NCBI RefSeq assembly: GCF_900114445.1
Contig: NZ_FOTB01000005.1
Span: 265,103 to 329,102, forward strand
Direction: 5' to 3'
DNA: 64,000 nt
DNA from: Salinicoccus halodurans
GTDB taxonomy: Bacteria; Bacillota; Bacilli; Staphylococcales; Salinicoccaceae
Shown here: positions 51,054 through 61,484 of the stretch, piece by piece
Position numbering within the stretch: the first letter of the stretch is position 1
Layout: each line of letters opens with the position of its first letter
Translations under genes and position numbers: made by a program
The notes under the pieces: model-generated
Told to the model about the DNA's origin: nothing
The model's input: only the letters and a program-made list of their open reading frames with translations
Database searches by the model: none

Positions 51054-52553
51054 ATGCACGACATCATTCTGCTCAGGGCGTTAGACCTGACGTATGCTAA
51101 AGAACCGGTAAAGTTCAAGGACCGGATGCTCGGCCGTGCTGAAGGTCTGATGTTAAAAGATGTCACTTTCCACCTTTATAAAGGAGAAGTGCTCGGAATA
51201 CTGTCGGACTATGAATCTCTTTCCTATTTAAAAGAGGTTGTCAGCGGCACACTTGATGTTTCCAAAGGAAAGATCAAAACGAAAAGTTCAATCCTCAGTC
51301 TGGATGTTATGGACCATATCCATCACAGGCACCCTGTAAATATTTTTGTAACAGAGCTTCTGGACGAATATATGGGACCGGATGATGTTCAGAATGTCAT
51401 TGAAGAATTGAAAGAGCAGCCCCTCTTCAGAAAGAACTGGGGAACACCCGTCAAAGATCTTACGCGTCGGGAAATTGCATTGATACTGATAGAAATGTCC
51501 AAAGTGGCCGATGCTGAAATCATCATATACTGCAACATGTACCGTCATTTGACCGAACGGGACAGAGAGATGTTCAAGAGTGCCGTCAACAACCAGGAAA
51601 AATCAGAGCGGGGCATACTTCTCCTGGAGAATGATATTGAACCGGTCAGCATGCTGGCGAACTATTTCATATGGCTCAGCTACGGACAGATACGCTATGA
51701 TGGCAGTGTCAAAAAAGGCGTGGATACTTACAATGAGTATATGAGGAGGAAAAGCCAGCTCAAGAGTGTGGATGAAGAAGTTTTATTTGATCTTGAGTGG
51801 AAACAGGATGTTTCTGAATATGCGAGATATAAACATTCTTTGCAAAGGTTGAGCCGGAAGCAGACCGGACTCATCGATGGTTTGAATATCAGGAAAATCA
51901 TAATTTCCATCGTTCTGCTGTTCATGATGCTGATGTCGAGTATCGTCATTTTCATGGATATTTCTTTCACCGGATCTGCGAATACCAAACAGAATCAATC
52001 AGTCACTGTACCTGATGCAGAATCGGAAAACGAGAGGATATATTATGCTCTGACCGCAGAAGACAGCATGCAGTTTGGAGAGCAGGTGCTGTCCCACCTG
52101 AGTCTGGTCGAGGTGGATTCGAACCGGGGAGATGGATATACGGTAATTATTGGTGATTCAGAATACGCAGCGGATGAAGAGAGCCTGATCTACTTCAATC
52201 CTGCCAGTCTGTATCCTGAAGTGTCTTTTGAATCGCTGCTTCCTTACACCAGTGAGAAATTCGTGGATTCATACCAGTTCTATACCAGGTATCTGGGAAG
52301 GGAAGCGAGTACCGTCATTGACGGTTTCAACTTGTCATCATCTGACGACAGGCACGCCTCTGTTTCAGGTTTTCCAGTGACTTATCATTTCAGGAACGGC
52401 TATGTATTCTCAATGACCATACCCGCTTCCGATATAAACGGTTTATATGAAGAACATGGACTCGAATCCAAAGATGTCATTTTCAGACTCCGGGACGGCG
52501 GTTTTATGATCTTGGATGCATCAAATGAAACATGGCTCTACATTAATCAATAG
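51054..52553 (+). CDS. TagH-like protein lacking ATP-binding motifs, with outer domain
   Basis: Residues 1-230 align in style with the ATPase TagH of teichoic-acid export (GLMLKDVTFHLYKGEVLGIL), but the Walker A loop is replaced by SDYESLSYLK (51-60), the signature by LTRREIALIL and Walker B by EIIIYCNMY (155-163). It should not hydrolyse ATP. A membrane helix at 281-301 and a ~195-residue outer domain follow, a layout also seen in TagH of Bacillus. A TagG-like permease gene is 10 bases downstream. It may be a regulator or scaffold of a polymer exporter, or use another ATPase. Identification is by domain layout and is inference. Confidence 0.65.
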   Translation: MHDIILLRALDLTYAKEPVKFKDRMLGRAEGLMLKDVTFHLYKGEVLGILSDYESLSYLKEVVSGTLDVSKGKIKTKSSILSLDVMDHIHHRHPVNIFVTELLDEYMGPDDVQNVIEELKEQPLFRKNWGTPVKDLTRREIALILIEMSKVADAEIIIYCNMYRHLTERDREMFKSAVNNQEKSERGILLLENDIEPVSMLANYFIWLSYGQIRYDGSVKKGVDTYNEYMRRKSQLKSVDEEVLFDLEWKQDVSEYARYKHSLQRLSRKQTGLIDGLNIRKIIISIVLLFMMLMSSIVIFMDISFTGSANTKQNQSVTVPDAESENERIYYALTAEDSMQFGEQVLSHLSLVEVDSNRGDGYTVIIGDSEYAADEESLIYFNPASLYPEVSFESLLPYTSEKFVDSYQFYTRYLGREASTVIDGFNLSSSDDRHASVSGFPVTYHFRNGYVFSMTIPASDINGLYEEHGLESKDVIFRLRDGGFMILDASNETWLYINQ

Positions 52554-52563
52554 GAGGGGCAGG

Positions 52564-53322
52564 ATGAATTACAAGGTAAGATATTTGTGGAGGCAATTCC
52601 TTGATCAGACAGGATACTTCTCAAAACACAATTTAACGCCTCTCCTGCTGTATGCCATCGGCCTTATGTTTCTGCTGCTGGGAACGGCACTTTTAGGGCC
52701 GGAGGAAATCGTCCAGTACCTGTATACGATTGTGGGCCTCATGGCAGCAGTATGGCTTTTCAGCATGGTGGTCTTAAACAGGAATGCATCTTTTTATAAA
52801 GATTCGGTAGTCAAGGTGAATTATGTTCCATTATATTTCAGAATGCTGCCGACAATCATTTTCCAGACTTTTATATTCGTGATGTTTACCGTGCTGTACA
52901 GTGCATTTGCCGCGCTTGTCGTAGATGACTGGCTGATCAATATTTTTTCACTGTTGTATTATACGATTCTCGGCGTCATCTTGATTATTCCGTTCATCCT
53001 TCTGTTCCTTACAGTTGAAACACCAAATCTTGGCAAGGTCAATGTACTGGTTTTCATCGTACTGATACTATCCGTTCCGGTATTGTACCTGCCGGAATCA
53101 ATACCCGATGTGCTGGAGAACATTTTAAGCCTGAATCCATTCTATTATGTGATAAACAGTCTTCAGGCAAACGCTGTACAGTTGGCCTGGGATATAGACA
53201 GGCTGCCTCATGACATATTGTTTTTTGCACAGATCATATTTTTATATTTGTGGATGCTTGAATTCTACAGCAAGATGAAGTTCAATCTTTATCAGTTCAG
53301 AAAAAAACGACAGGATGCATGA
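52564..53322 (+). CDS. ABC-2 type permease, TagG-like
   Basis: A 252-residue membrane protein with six helices (about 22-45, 55-72, 95-125, 130-155, 165-185 and 218-238). The start MNYKVRYLWRQFLDQTGYFS is an amphipathic interface helix and SLNPFYYVINSLQANAVQ near the end is close to the TagG/ABC-2 exporter signature. AGGAGGGG sets ATG 52564. It forms a pair with the motif-less TagH-like protein. The transported polymer, if any, is unknown; the main teichoic-acid TagGH genes are not in this window. Confidence 0.72.
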   Translation: MNYKVRYLWRQFLDQTGYFSKHNLTPLLLYAIGLMFLLLGTALLGPEEIVQYLYTIVGLMAAVWLFSMVVLNRNASFYKDSVVKVNYVPLYFRMLPTIIFQTFIFVMFTVLYSAFAALVVDDWLINIFSLLYYTILGVILIIPFILLFLTVETPNLGKVNVLVFIVLILSVPVLYLPESIPDVLENILSLNPFYYVINSLQANAVQLAWDIDRLPHDILFFAQIIFLYLWMLEFYSKMKFNLYQFRKKRQDA

Positions 53323-53336
53323 CATCCTGTCGTTTT
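53304..53336. terminator. Bidirectional terminator overlapping two convergent genes
   Basis: AAAACGACAGGATG and CATCCTGTCGTTTT form a perfect 14-base-pair stem. It covers the last codons of the permease gene and touches the stop codon of yfhP on the other strand. Confidence 0.85.
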
Positions 53337-54312
53337 AGTTATTTATAAGCTTACGCTGCAGTTTACTTTCTGAGAACACCCAGCCGGTGTAGCTGTGGAT
53401 GACTTCGTTATTATCCTTGTCCACCTGCATGATACAGACGAATGGGTAATGGCCGTCCTTCAAATATCTGAGGTCGATATATCTGATCTCAGCCAGATTT
53501 TCGGACAGCTCCTTCACTTCGTAGCGGTATATTGAAGAAAAGAAAGTGAAAGCTTTGAAGTTGATATCTTTTTTTACAGCTTTGAACATATCTTCATCAA
53601 TCAGTGCGCTTTTGTTGAAGCGGTCGTAGAAGATGATGTTTCCACGGAAACTCCGGCCGACATAATAAGCATTTTGGGTTACGGCGACCAGCCGCCATTC
53701 GAAAAAATGGATGGTCGGCATACAGAATACCCGTGTAATGTACTCCTCGGGAAGCTGACGTTCCACTTTTTTATTTATAAATTGCTGCATACTTGCACGG
53801 GCAAGGTAATACACGAACATGACACCGTAAAGTATGAAAAAGAGTATAACAGGTGATATGCCGAGGAACCACAGTATGAAATAGAGCACATGCATGACGA
53901 TGATGGGGATATCCACTGTATTGATGACGCCGAGCTGTATCCAGGTATTGTTGATCGGCCGCAGTGCCTGTGTGCCGTATGAATTGAATATATCTACGAA
54001 CACATGTAAAAATACTGCGAACTGTATCCATAAGTACATATTCAATGCAGGGAGATCAAAGAGCATTACTGACAGGACTGTCAGCAGCACCGGCCATATG
54101 AAAAATGTAAACGGGAGGGAGTGTGTGATTCCGCGGTGATGTGTGATGTAGACTGCATTGTTTTTCATTTTCATGGCAGTATCCACATCAGGCACGAGTG
54201 AAGCACCCACAACAGTGGTAATGAAACCGACGGATAACGGGTCGATTGCCGGATCCATGGCGGCTAAACCCACTATTGTTCCACCCATCAGTGTATGTGT
54301 TAAAGTATCCAT
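53335..54312 (-). CDS. yfhP: YfhP family membrane protein (metal-dependent hydrolase-like)
   Basis: A 325-residue membrane protein of the YdjM/DUF457 family. MDTLTHTLMGG, VPDVDTAMKM and THHRGITHSLPFTFFIWP carry histidines and aspartates arranged as in membrane metal-dependent hydrolases, and LHVFVDIFNSYGTQ adds another set. The last ~120 residues are a soluble domain. In Bacillus YfhP has been proposed to act on the yfhQ/mutY region and on SpoVG-related genes, but the role is not settled. A GGGGGG tract suits ATG 54312. It is divergent from mutY. Confidence 0.85.
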   Translation of the reverse strand: MDTLTHTLMGGTIVGLAAMDPAIDPLSVGFITTVVGASLVPDVDTAMKMKNNAVYITHHRGITHSLPFTFFIWPVLLTVLSVMLFDLPALNMYLWIQFAVFLHVFVDIFNSYGTQALRPINNTWIQLGVINTVDIPIIVMHVLYFILWFLGISPVILFFILYGVMFVYYLARASMQQFINKKVERQLPEEYITRVFCMPTIHFFEWRLVAVTQNAYYVGRSFRGNIIFYDRFNKSALIDEDMFKAVKKDINFKAFTFFSSIYRYEVKELSENLAEIRYIDLRYLKDGHYPFVCIMQVDKDNNEVIHSYTGWVFSESKLQRKLINN

Positions 54313-54362
54313 ATTAAACCCCCCGTTCAAAAGAGAAATATTTATGTAGAGGAAGATGCCAC

Positions 54363-55382
54363 ATGCTGAACATTTCAGATTTTAATAATAACCTATTGGT
54401 CTGGTACCAGGCAAATAAAAGAGATCTGCCTTGGCGGAGGACGAGCGACCCCTACCGCATCTGGCTGAGTGAAGTCATGCTGCAGCAGACGCAGGTTATT
54501 ACAGTTATACCCTATTTTGAAAAATTCATAACAAATTACCCCGATATCGACAGCCTTGCTGATGCGGATGAAGGGCGTTTATTGAAAGACTGGGAAGGGC
54601 TGGGCTATTATAACAGGATACGCAATTTCCAGACCGCAGTAAAAGAAGTGCAAAATACATATGATTCCAAAGTACCTGATGATCCTGATGCTTTTTTCAG
54701 TCTCAAAGGTGTTGGCCCATATATCGGCGGGGCAGTACAGAGCATCGCATTCAATAACCTGCTGGCAGCAGTTGACGGAAATGTACTTCGGGTGATGGCA
54801 AGGCTGAACCTGGACTACAGAGATATGACCAAAGCATCTGTCCAGAAATCCGTAAAACAGAACATTGAAGCGATCATGCCGCTCGAAGCGGGGGATTTTA
54901 ATCAGGCGCTGATGGAATTGGGGGCGACAATCTGTACGCCAAGAGCACCAAAATGCATCATGTGTCCGGTGCAGGGACACTGCGAGGCGTATAAGGCCGG
55001 AGAGGTCGCCAGTCTGCCTGTGAAGAAGAAGGCGAAAGCCAAAAAAGAGATATATTACAATGTTTACTTCATCCTTAATGATAATGAAGAGATCATATTG
55101 AGGAAGCAGGAAGGTACGCTGCTCCAGGGGATGTACGAACTGCCGAAATACGATATTGATACATCTGTAGAATCGATTGAAGAGGAACTCGGGCTGACGC
55201 TCGACCATCCGAATCTCCATGTTGGCAGTGTAAAGCATGTATTCACCCATCAGGTATGGTATATGGAAGGATATGTGCTGTATACAAAGGACGCCCATCC
55301 GGATTTCATTTCGCTGAATGAAGTGGAAAAGCTGCCGATGAGCAAGGCGATGCAGAAGATCTACAGGCAGTTTGAAGGATAA
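54363..55382 (+). CDS. mutY: A/G-specific adenine glycosylase
   Basis: A 339-residue base-excision repair enzyme that removes adenine paired with 8-oxoguanine. The catalytic glutamate is E37 in SEVMLQQTQV, the hairpin motif is LKGVGPYIGGAV, the catalytic aspartate is in VDGNVLRVMARL and the iron-sulfur cysteines are in CTPRAPKCIMCPVQGHC. The C-terminal NUDIX-like domain that reads 8-oxoguanine starts near 225 (YYNVYFILND). It is divergent from yfhP, 50 bases apart, as in related genomes. Confidence 0.93.
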   Translation: MLNISDFNNNLLVWYQANKRDLPWRRTSDPYRIWLSEVMLQQTQVITVIPYFEKFITNYPDIDSLADADEGRLLKDWEGLGYYNRIRNFQTAVKEVQNTYDSKVPDDPDAFFSLKGVGPYIGGAVQSIAFNNLLAAVDGNVLRVMARLNLDYRDMTKASVQKSVKQNIEAIMPLEAGDFNQALMELGATICTPRAPKCIMCPVQGHCEAYKAGEVASLPVKKKAKAKKEIYYNVYFILNDNEEIILRKQEGTLLQGMYELPKYDIDTSVESIEEELGLTLDHPNLHVGSVKHVFTHQVWYMEGYVLYTKDAHPDFISLNEVEKLPMSKAMQKIYRQFEG

Positions 55383-55452
55383 ACCAAAAAATGTGAATAT
55401 AAATGCACCTATGATATAATATAAAAGTATTATTATAAAGGTGGTGTGGAAT

Positions 55453-55998
55453 ATGGGTTTAGAATCCATACCCAAGGAAGGCAGCAGGGTTAAAATCCAG
55501 AGCTATAAGCATGATGGGAACATCCACCGAGTATGGTCCGAAACGACTATCCTTAAAGGAACTGATCATGTAGTGATCGGAGGCAACAACCGCACTCTGG
55601 TTACTGAAAGCGACGGGCGTACGTGGGTGACACGTGAACCTGCAATTGTTTATTTTCATGTGGATTACTGGTTCAATGTAATCTGTATGTTCAGAGAAGA
55701 CGGAGTCTATTACTATTGCAATCTTTCCTCGCCATTTGTTTATGATGAAGAAGGTTTGAAATACATCGATTACGATCTGGATATAAAAGTGTATCCCGAC
55801 GGCAAATATCATCTGCTGGATGAAGACGAATACCGTCTCCACAAGCAGCGTATGGATTATCCGGAAGACATAGACAAAATACTGAAGCGCCATGTGGATA
55901 TTCTCCAGCAATGGATCGAGAGGAAGAAGGGGCCTTTCGCTCCGGATTTCATCAAAGTCTGGCAGCAGAGATTCAACAACGATTTTAAATCATACTAA
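55453..55998 (+). CDS. DUF402 nucleoside tri-/diphosphate phosphatase
   Basis: A 181-residue cytosolic phosphatase. [20 protein letters not shown] and [20 protein letters not shown] with [20 protein letters not shown] are the DUF402 core with its metal-binding acidic residues. A homologue of Staphylococcus aureus (SA1684 family) hydrolyses GTP and GDP and influences virulence; similar activity is inferred here. AAGGTGG is well spaced for ATG 55453, and TATAATAT lies just upstream. A terminator separates it from the ABC exporter gene. Confidence 0.87.
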   Translation: MGLESIPKEGSRVKIQSYKHDGNIHRVWSETTILKGTDHVVIGGNNRTLVTESDGRTWVTREPAIVYFHVDYWFNVICMFREDGVYYYCNLSSPFVYDEEGLKYIDYDLDIKVYPDGKYHLLDEDEYRLHKQRMDYPEDIDKILKRHVDILQQWIERKKGPFAPDFIKVWQQRFNNDFKSY

Positions 55999-56001
55999 AG
56001 A

Positions 56002-56033
56002 TCAATCAACTGGCTTCAGTTGATTGTTTTTTT
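56002..56033 (+). terminator. Terminator of the DUF402 gene
   Basis: CAATCAACTG and CAGTTGATTG form a ten-base-pair stem with a T7 run. The longest frame of the next gene runs back through it, which argues against that upstream start. Confidence 0.88.
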
Positions 56034-56058
56034 GGAAATTGAAAAAGGAAGTTTTAAA

Positions 56059-57795
56059 TTGATTAGACGTTATCTACAATTTGTAAAGCCTTATACGTGG
56101 CTGATTGTGCTGACGATCATTATTGGGATATTGAAGTTCGGCATTCCGCTGCTCTTGCCGCTCCTGATCAAATACGTAATTGACAGTATCATACTTGCAG
56201 AAGGGCTGACAGTTGAAGACAGGGTGAACATGCTGATCCGGATCCTCCTGATCTTCTCCTTCATCTTCGTAATCATCCGTCCGCCGGTGGAATATTTCAG
56301 ACAATATCTGGCACAGTGGACGAGTAATAAGATACTCTACGACATAAGAAAGAAGATGTACGGCCACTTGCAGATGTTGAGCGCAAAGTTTTATTCGAAC
56401 AGTAAAGTCGGGGAAATCATCTCCCGGGTAATCAATGATGTGGAGCAGACGAAAGATTTCATCATGACTGGATTGATGAACGTCTGGCTTGATCTGGTTA
56501 CAATTATCATCGCTCTTATAATCATGTTCAGTCTGAACGGGGAGCTTACGCTCGTATCCATGATCATTTTCCCGTTCTATATATTCGGCGTATGGTATTT
56601 CTTCGGGCGTCTGAGAAGGCTGACGCGTGACAGATCCCAGGCACTGGCAGAAGTGCAGGGGTTTTTACATGAGCGGATCCAGGGTATAAATGTCATCAAA
56701 AGTTTTGCCGTGGAAAAGAATGAAGAAGGGCGTTTTAATGAAAGGAACAGCAACTTCCTGGATAAAGCCACGAATCATGCGAAGTGGACCGCCAGAAGTT
56801 TTTCCGTTGTAAATACCATTACGGATGTCGGTCCGCTGCTGGTAGTGGGCTACGGTGCCTATCAGGTGATCCAGGGCAACCTGACTGTGGGTACACTCGC
56901 GGCATTCATCGCATATCTCGACAGGTTATACGGACCGCTCCGCAGACTTGTTTCCTCCTCGACGACACTCACTCAGAGTATCGCCTCGATGGACAGGGTG
57001 TTCCAGCTCTTTGATGTGAAATATGATGTCAAAGACCGTGATGATGCAAAAGTACTAAACCGCACGGACGGCAACATTGAGTTCAATACCGTAGGTTTTG
57101 ACTACAACGGTGAGGATACGAATGTCCTGAAAGATATTAATTTTAACGTGAGAAGCGGAGAGACCGTCGCTTTTGTCGGTATGAGCGGCGGCGGCAAATC
57201 CACTCTGGTTACACTCATTCCGAGATTCTATGATGTGACCGAAGGGAAAGTGCTGCTTGACGGTAAAGATATAAGAGATTATACGATTGAGTCACTCCGG
57301 AATAATATCGGGCTTGTAATGCAGGATAATATTCTGTTCTCAGACTCGATTTTGGAAAATATCATGCTTGCTGATCCGGATTCAACAGAAGAGGAAGTTA
57401 TAGAAGCGGCCAAAAGAGCCAATGCGCATGAATTCATCATGGGTCTGCCGGAAGGATACCATACAGAAGTGGGTGAACGTGGTGTCAAATTGTCAGGTGG
57501 CCAGAAACAGCGTATTGCTATTGCGAGAGTCTTCCTTAAAAATCCGCCGATTCTGATATTGGATGAAGCGACGAGTGCGCTCGACCTTGAGAGTGAGAGC
57601 ATCATACAGGAAACTCTGCTTGAGCTTTCCCATAACAGGACGACGATAATAGTGGCGCACAGACTTTCTACAATCACCCATGCGGACAGAATATTTGTCA
57701 TGAGCAACGGTGAGATCGAAGAATCCGGCACACACCTGGAATTGATGAACAAGCAGGGTGCCTACTACGATCTCTACAGTATTCAAAACTTATAA
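56059..57795 (+). CDS. ABC exporter, fused permease and ATPase (YgaD-like)
   Basis: A 578-residue half-transporter that acts as a dimer. Six helices fill residues 1-310, with coupling-helix stretches such as GQ-like [20 protein letters not shown]. The ATPase domain has Walker [11 protein letters not shown]-loop VMQDN, signature [10 protein letters not shown], Walker [11 protein letters not shown] and the switch histidine in VAHRLST. It is the type I exporter found at this locus in Bacillus (YgaD) and staphylococci, with unknown substrate, possibly lipids or drugs. TTG 56059 after AAAAAGGAAG is chosen as the start. Confidence 0.9.
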   Translation: MIRRYLQFVKPYTWLIVLTIIIGILKFGIPLLLPLLIKYVIDSIILAEGLTVEDRVNMLIRILLIFSFIFVIIRPPVEYFRQYLAQWTSNKILYDIRKKMYGHLQMLSAKFYSNSKVGEIISRVINDVEQTKDFIMTGLMNVWLDLVTIIIALIIMFSLNGELTLVSMIIFPFYIFGVWYFFGRLRRLTRDRSQALAEVQGFLHERIQGINVIKSFAVEKNEEGRFNERNSNFLDKATNHAKWTARSFSVVNTITDVGPLLVVGYGAYQVIQGNLTVGTLAAFIAYLDRLYGPLRRLVSSSTTLTQSIASMDRVFQLFDVKYDVKDRDDAKVLNRTDGNIEFNTVGFDYNGEDTNVLKDINFNVRSGETVAFVGMSGGGKSTLVTLIPRFYDVTEGKVLLDGKDIRDYTIESLRNNIGLVMQDNILFSDSILENIMLADPDSTEEEVIEAAKRANAHEFIMGLPEGYHTEVGERGVKLSGGQKQRIAIARVFLKNPPILILDEATSALDLESESIIQETLLELSHNRTTIIVAHRLSTITHADRIFVMSNGEIEESGTHLELMNKQGAYYDLYSIQNL

Positions 57796-57821
57796 TCTAT
57801 AGTAGTTAAAAGGATGATTTC

Positions 57822-58439
57822 ATGAGTGGAGAAGTGGATATTTCATTTTTACAGCATGATACACTGGAAGCGGCAAAAAATTTGCTGGGCAAGGAAATCG
57901 TTACTGAAACAGATGGCGGATTGACCAGTGGATTCATCACTGAAGTAGAGGCTTATCTTGGTCTGGAAGACCGGGCGGCCCACACGTTTGGCGGCAAAGT
58001 TACAAAGAAAAATGAGAAGATGTTCAACAGTTTTGGACATATCTATGTTTACACCATGCATGGTCATAATTGTATGAATTTCCTGACTAAAGACAAAGAG
58101 CATCCAGAAGGTATTCTGATTCGCGGCATCGAACCGAATGCCGGCAAAGACATAATGATCCAGAGGCGGGGCCGCGAAAAAAATCTGACCGATGGACCGG
58201 GAAAACTGACCAAGGCACTTGGCATCAGGCGGGACCTGCATAATGGAATGGAATTGAACAATGATATTCTGAAATTGATGGAGGGGAAAGTTCCGGCGAT
58301 TATCGAAGCGACGAAACGGATCGGAATTGATACGAAAGAAGAAGCTGTTGATTTTCCCTACCGCTTCATCGTAAAAGGAAATCCCCATGTGAGCAGATTC
58401 AAAGGTAAGATTGACGAAAATAATGGCTGGAAATATTAA
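57822..58439 (+). CDS. DNA-3-methyladenine glycosylase (AAG/MPG family)
   Basis: A 205-residue base-excision enzyme for alkylated purines. TGFITEVEAYLGLEDRAAHT with AHTFGGKVTKKNEKMF and HIYVYTMHGHNCMNF matches the AAG fold, EVEAY supplying the catalytic glutamate, and DGPGKLTKALGI is the conserved third block. Length is normal. It follows the ABC exporter gene by 26 bases and may be cotranscribed with it. A bidirectional terminator follows. Confidence 0.92.
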   Translation: MSGEVDISFLQHDTLEAAKNLLGKEIVTETDGGLTSGFITEVEAYLGLEDRAAHTFGGKVTKKNEKMFNSFGHIYVYTMHGHNCMNFLTKDKEHPEGILIRGIEPNAGKDIMIQRRGREKNLTDGPGKLTKALGIRRDLHNGMELNNDILKLMEGKVPAIIEATKRIGIDTKEEAVDFPYRFIVKGNPHVSRFKGKIDENNGWKY

Positions 58440-58441
58440 AA

Positions 58442-58472
58442 AAACAGGTATCCGATCCGGATACCTGTTTTT
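58442..58472. terminator. Bidirectional terminator
   Basis: AAACAGGTATCCG and CGGATACCTGTTT form a perfect stem with A7 and T6 flanks, between the convergent glycosylase and FUSC-type genes. Confidence 0.9.
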
Positions 58473-59584
58473 TATATATCGAGTGTTTCATCCTGTATGT
58501 TGATTTTATTATTGTCCGCATGGAATCTGAAGAAACTGGAGGCCAGTCTATCCAATCTATCAAGAGAATTCGAATACTCATGGATGGAGGAAATCACTTC
58601 TAATATATTCTCATACTGGACTTTTTCCTCCTCGGATTCAGCTTCATTATACAGTGTGACGAAATTATCCATCATGGAATATTCAAACTGGTCATCGACA
58701 TCATAGACGTCAGACGGCACTTCAGGTTTAATCTTTTCAGTGATTTTCATGAATATCTGTTCATGGTAGCCCATCAGCTGTTCCAATTCGTATTTGATTC
58801 TGTATCTGAAATCTTCATCAAGGTGATTATAGTCATTCTCAAAGCGGTTGATCTTCCGAAGCAGTTCAAAGGCTCTTCTTGTTGAAGAAATCAGCTGTTG
58901 GAAGAGTATTTTACGGCGTGCTTCTGCAAAGTATCTTCTGCTGAAATAGTTCTTTTCTTCCCGGTACCAGAGATACATGGTTTCCAGGGTCACCACTCTT
59001 GTCCTGAGTGATTCGATATCTTTTTTCACTACTTGATATTCACTCACAGCATTCAATTCCAACCGTATCCACTTGAATATGTCACTCGTGATGTTAAAGC
59101 AGTTATGATACATCTTCGTTTCATATTTGGGAGGTATAAAAATGAAATTGACTATCAGTGAACAGAGCACACCGAGCATGACGAGTGAAAATCTGATGCC
59201 TGCTGCTTCCAGAAATTCCATAGTGGTTGAATTCTCCATCACCTGCGGTGCATCCATGATAGCAATCATGGTGACTACGGCCAGAGTCGAAACGCTCTGC
59301 AGATTGAAAAAGAGAAGGATGGCAAGCACCAGTATGACGGTGAGCCCGATGATTATAATATTGTTGCCGAATAATAACACCATCACAATTGCAGAAATTG
59401 CACCGAGGGTGTTCCCCTGGAATTGTTCCCATAATCTCTTGACTGAGCGATGGACGTTTGGCTGCAGAGCGAAGACCGCAGCGATGGCGGCAATCAGTGT
59501 TGGTTCCAGGTTTAATAATTTGGCAATCAGCAGAGTGAATACAACTGTAACTCCGGTTTTTAAAACTCTAGCACCAAAACGCAT
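58472..59584 (-). CDS. Aromatic acid exporter family (FUSC/DUF939) membrane protein, second copy
   Basis: A 370-residue protein of the same architecture as the protein at 43266-44282: MRFGARVLKTGVTVVFTLLI and EPTLIAAIAAVFALQPNVHR open a block of about six helices ending FIFIPPKYETKMYH, then a long cytosolic helical part. The two copies are clearly related but diverged. It lies 11 bases after hemL on the same strand, so it is read from the hemL transcript, a link also seen at this locus in relatives. Substrate unknown. Confidence 0.83.
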   Translation of the reverse strand: MRFGARVLKTGVTVVFTLLIAKLLNLEPTLIAAIAAVFALQPNVHRSVKRLWEQFQGNTLGAISAIVMVLLFGNNIIIIGLTVILVLAILLFFNLQSVSTLAVVTMIAIMDAPQVMENSTTMEFLEAAGIRFSLVMLGVLCSLIVNFIFIPPKYETKMYHNCFNITSDIFKWIRLELNAVSEYQVVKKDIESLRTRVVTLETMYLWYREEKNYFSRRYFAEARRKILFQQLISSTRRAFELLRKINRFENDYNHLDEDFRYRIKYELEQLMGYHEQIFMKITEKIKPEVPSDVYDVDDQFEYSMMDNFVTLYNEAESEEEKVQYENILEVISSIHEYSNSLDRLDRLASSFFRFHADNNKINIQDETLDI

Positions 59585-59595
59585 GGCACCATCTC

Positions 59596-60888
59596 CTATA
59601 AATCATTTTTGAAAACTTCTTCGACTATGGAAAGCGTTTCTTTAATATCATCTTCAGTATGTTCTGTTGTGATGAACCAGGCTTCATATTTTGATGGTGC
59701 GATATTGATGCCTCTGTGGATCAGGCCGTTAAAAAATTTGGAGAAGATTTCCCCGTCGCTTTCTTCAGCCATGTTGTAATCCGTCACTTTTTTATCCGTG
59801 AAGTAGATTGTCAATGCACCTGCCAGGCGGTTGATGGAAGCTTTAACCTCATATTTATTTATAAGCTCTGTGATTCCGTCCTCGAGCATTTTGCCGAGGT
59901 GATCGAGTTTGTCGTAGACTCCCGGTTTTTCCAATATTTCAAGACAGGCCAGACCCGCCGCCATGCTGAGCGGATTGCCGGCCATTGTCCCTGCCTGATA
60001 GGCGGGGCCGAGCGGTGCGACATTCTCCATTATATCAAGGCGGCCGCCGTAAGCGCCGATGGGTGTTCCACCGCCGATGATTTTACCCATTGCAGTTAAA
60101 TCCGGTTCAACATTAAGCAGGTTTTGTGCGCCGCCGTACATGAACCGGAAAGCAGTGATTACTTCATCATATATGACCAGTGAACCATTATCATGTGCCA
60201 CCTGGTTCACTTCTTCGAGGAAACCTTCAAATGGTTCGACAATACCAAAATTCCCGACAATCGGTTCAACAAGTACAGCTGCAATCTCATCGCCGAAATG
60301 GTCGATGGCCGTTTTAAAATCTTCTATATTATTAAACGGCACTGTGATTACATCTTCCGCTACCCCTTGAGGGACACCCGCAGAATCCGGAGTACCAAGC
60401 TGGGAAGGACCGCTGCCGGCAGCAACAAGTACAAGGTCGGAGTGACCATGATAGCAGCCTTCGAATTTAATGATCTTATTACGTCCGGTATAGGCACGTG
60501 CAACTCTGATGGTGGTCATTACTGCTTCAGTTCCCGAATTGACGAATCTTACACGTTCCAATGAAGGGATCGCTTCCTGGATTTTTTTGGCAAAATCAAT
60601 TTCCAGAGTCGTAGGAGTACCGTACAGGATGCCTTTGCTGCTCTGCTCCGCAATCGCTTCATGGATGCGTGGATGGCCGTGACCTGTGATGATCGGACCG
60701 TAGGCTCCCAGATAGTCTATATACCTGTTGCCGTCTACATCATAAAAGTATGCACCTTCTGCACGGTCCATCACGATTGGAGCGCCGTCACCGACTGCTT
60801 TATATGATCTGGAAGGTGAGTTGACACCGCCCAGTATCGTCTTATTTGCTTCTTCTTTGAGTGCTTTTGATTTTTCGTGAGTGAACAT
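59596..60888 (-). CDS. hemL: Glutamate-1-semialdehyde 2,1-aminomutase
   Basis: A 430-residue PLP enzyme making 5-aminolevulinate, the haem and sirohaem precursor. [48 protein letters not shown] and the PLP lysine in [19 protein letters not shown] are present. Staphylococci carry two such genes; this one, next to bcp and perR and away from the hemAXCDB cluster, corresponds to the second (gsaB/hemL2 type). It is divergent from bcp. The FUSC-type gene follows it closely. Confidence 0.93.
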   Translation of the reverse strand: MFTHEKSKALKEEANKTILGGVNSPSRSYKAVGDGAPIVMDRAEGAYFYDVDGNRYIDYLGAYGPIITGHGHPRIHEAIAEQSSKGILYGTPTTLEIDFAKKIQEAIPSLERVRFVNSGTEAVMTTIRVARAYTGRNKIIKFEGCYHGHSDLVLVAAGSGPSQLGTPDSAGVPQGVAEDVITVPFNNIEDFKTAIDHFGDEIAAVLVEPIVGNFGIVEPFEGFLEEVNQVAHDNGSLVIYDEVITAFRFMYGGAQNLLNVEPDLTAMGKIIGGGTPIGAYGGRLDIMENVAPLGPAYQAGTMAGNPLSMAAGLACLEILEKPGVYDKLDHLGKMLEDGITELINKYEVKASINRLAGALTIYFTDKKVTDYNMAEESDGEIFSKFFNGLIHRGINIAPSKYEAWFITTEHTEDDIKETLSIVEEVFKNDL

Positions 60889-61033
60889 TCATTTTCATCC
60901 TTTTAACTGCAATTTTTTATATTATGTATTCTACCACACATATCTTCCATTATTAAGCGAGGCTGATTGTGTTGTGAGTTATGTTGAAGTCCGTTATCAT
61001 CAATATATATATAACTATCTAGGAGGAGTAAAG

Positions 61034-61480
61034 ATGGATAAATTTCCAGAATTTGAACTTGAGAATCAAAATGGGGAAGCAGTCTCCAATAAAGACCTGA
61101 AAGGAAAAACGGTCATATACTTCTATCCGAAAGATAATACGCCGGGATGCACCACACAGGCGTGCGATCTGAGGGATAATATGGAATTCCTTAATGATCT
61201 CGATGTAACGGTCTACGGTGTGAGCGGGGACTCAAAGAGGAAACACCAGAACTTTATTGAAAAACAAAATCTGAACTTTGACCTTTTAGTGGATGAAGAT
61301 TTTAAATTGGCTGAGAGTCTGGATGTATATAGAATGAAGAAAGTTTTCGGAAAAGAATCCAAAGGGATTGTCAGGACCACTTTTGTAGTGGATGAAAACA
61401 GCAACATTTTAAAGCGTTATGATAATGTAAAGGCAAAAGAGCATATGGATAATCTCAAAGCATTTCTGCAAGAGGTATAA
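61034..61480 (+). CDS. bcp: Thioredoxin-dependent thiol peroxidase (Bcp/PrxQ)
   Basis: A 148-residue peroxiredoxin that reduces hydrogen peroxide and organic peroxides. The peroxidatic C39 and resolving C44 are in NTPGCTTQACDLRD, the PrxQ spacing. AGGAGGAG sets ATG 61034, although the frame is open back to 60881. The hydroxyacid dehydrogenase gene starts four bases after its stop. Its place before perR agrees with staphylococci, where PerR controls several peroxide genes; no clear Per box was recognised in front of it. Confidence 0.92.
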   Translation: MDKFPEFELENQNGEAVSNKDLKGKTVIYFYPKDNTPGCTTQACDLRDNMEFLNDLDVTVYGVSGDSKRKHQNFIEKQNLNFDLLVDEDFKLAESLDVYRMKKVFGKESKGIVRTTFVVDENSNILKRYDNVKAKEHMDNLKAFLQEV

Positions 61481-61484
61481 ACGG

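Noticed and set aside
54579..55475. Minus-strand open frame of 298 residues
   Set aside because: It is antisense to mutY, which is intact with all catalytic motifs.
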